From contig JAMPFE010000110.1 of NCBI GenBank assembly GCA_023664705.1, positions 1 through 5,128 of the forward strand: a stretch of DNA of 5,128 nucleotides, given 5' to 3'. How positions within the stretch are numbered: position 1 is the first letter of the stretch; the number at the start of each line of letters is the position of its first letter. Origin of the DNA: Lachnospiraceae bacterium. Its GTDB lineage: Bacteria > Bacillota > Clostridia > Oscillospirales > Ruminococcaceae. The translations under genes were made by a program, and so were the position numbers. This document shows positions 4,956-5,128 of this stretch, in pieces. The notes below the pieces were generated by a model. That model was not told the DNA's origin and did no database searches. It saw nothing but the letters and a program-made list of their open reading frames with translations.

Positions 4956-5102
4956 ATGGGATAACCGACTGCCCGCGAAAGCGCTCTGTGTCTGCGATTG
5001 AGGCGCGGCGTCGTTGTGGGCTACGGAAGCTCCGGTATACAAAATCGGCGTGAAACGCTCGTGAGATATTGCCGTGAAAAATTATTCGGCAATTACGAAA
5101 TT
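4956..5102 (+). pseudogene. Large serine recombinase, N-terminal fragment, decayed
   Basis: A strong ribosome site (AAAGGAGG, 4943-4950) and ATG 4956 are followed by GGA and then TAA at 4962. The frame then continues for 45 codons with clear resemblance to serine recombinase N-termini: TARESALCLRLRRG, where the family has ALYLRLSRDD, then SSGIQNRRETLVRYCREK (family SIxNQR...LLxxYCREN), then LFGNYEI and TGA. The nucleophilic serine of the Y-x-R-x-S motif is replaced by Arg, and the acidic residues after it are lost, so this part is dead twice over. Similarity stops at GNYEI, just where family members continue F-x-DDGYSG. That next segment is found on the minus strand at 1-313. The fragment belongs at the 3' end of the HTH/oriT/mob remnant series, the usual place of the recombinase gene in such elements. 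Confidence 0.7.
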
Positions 5103-5128
5103 TGAAATTTTTTAATTGGAAACTTGCA

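Noticed and set aside
4965..5102. Apparent excess of adenine changes in the recombinase N-terminus (TAT to TGT, GAC to GGC or GTC, CAG to CGG), suggesting a diversity-generating retroelement
   Set aside because: The ancestral codons are guesses from family memory, only a few sites are involved, and no reverse transcriptase or template repeat is present; ordinary decay explains it.
313..5102. Active site-specific invertible segment
   Set aside because: No inverted core repeat is shared by the two junctions and the N-terminal half lacks the catalytic serine, so programmed switching is not supported; a one-off rearrangement is more likely.

Overview
The window looks like accessory DNA from a low-to-mid GC Gram-positive bacterium, most likely a gut-type Clostridia (Firmicutes). 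The reasons are the strong AGGAGG-type ribosome sites, several near-consensus sigma-A promoters (TTGACA or TTGAAA, 17-bp spacer, TATAAT), and fragments of the large serine recombinase and YozG-like HTH families typical of clostridial integrative/mobilizable elements. The genus cannot be decided from the sequence.

Layout. Positions 1-313 (minus) hold the middle of a large serine recombinase catalytic domain, reading out of the left edge and lacking its N-terminus. A GC-rich hairpin (355-391) and about 290 bp without a recognisable gene follow. An intact GTG-started gene at 745-1239 (plus) encodes a 164-aa HEPN-like protein with an R-x4-H motif; its promoter is covered by a 12-bp inverted repeat. 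It converges on an intact 495-aa gene at 1330-2817 (minus) that encodes a zinc-ribbon / winged-helix-like / coiled-coil protein of unknown family. That gene has its own strong promoter and a roughly 205-nt, highly structured leader. Upstream on the same strand is an intact XRE-family regulator (3144-3764), whose promoter faces a second strong promoter on the plus strand.

From about 3840 to the right end everything on the plus strand is decayed: a YozG-like HTH gene with an in-frame TAA (4093-4320), a cluster of perfect hairpins resembling an oriT/mobilisation region (4364-4533), a frameshifted possible mobilisation-protein remnant (4645-4866), and the N-terminal piece of a serine recombinase with a premature stop and no catalytic serine (4956-5102). 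HTH - hairpins/oriT - mob - serine recombinase is the order expected of a small integrative mobilizable element, so this looks like its wreck.

The most striking point is that the two recombinase fragments at the ends complement each other. The right one ends at the residue pair where the left one begins, with no overlap, but they point in opposite directions and read out of the window. Everything between them (about 4.8 kb) therefore sits inside a split and inverted recombinase gene. The intact genes (HEPN protein, zinc-ribbon protein with structured leader, XRE regulator) look like maintained cargo. A shared 12-mer in the promoters of the XRE gene and the zinc-ribbon gene suggests co-regulation. 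A stress or defence role for the cargo is inference only.
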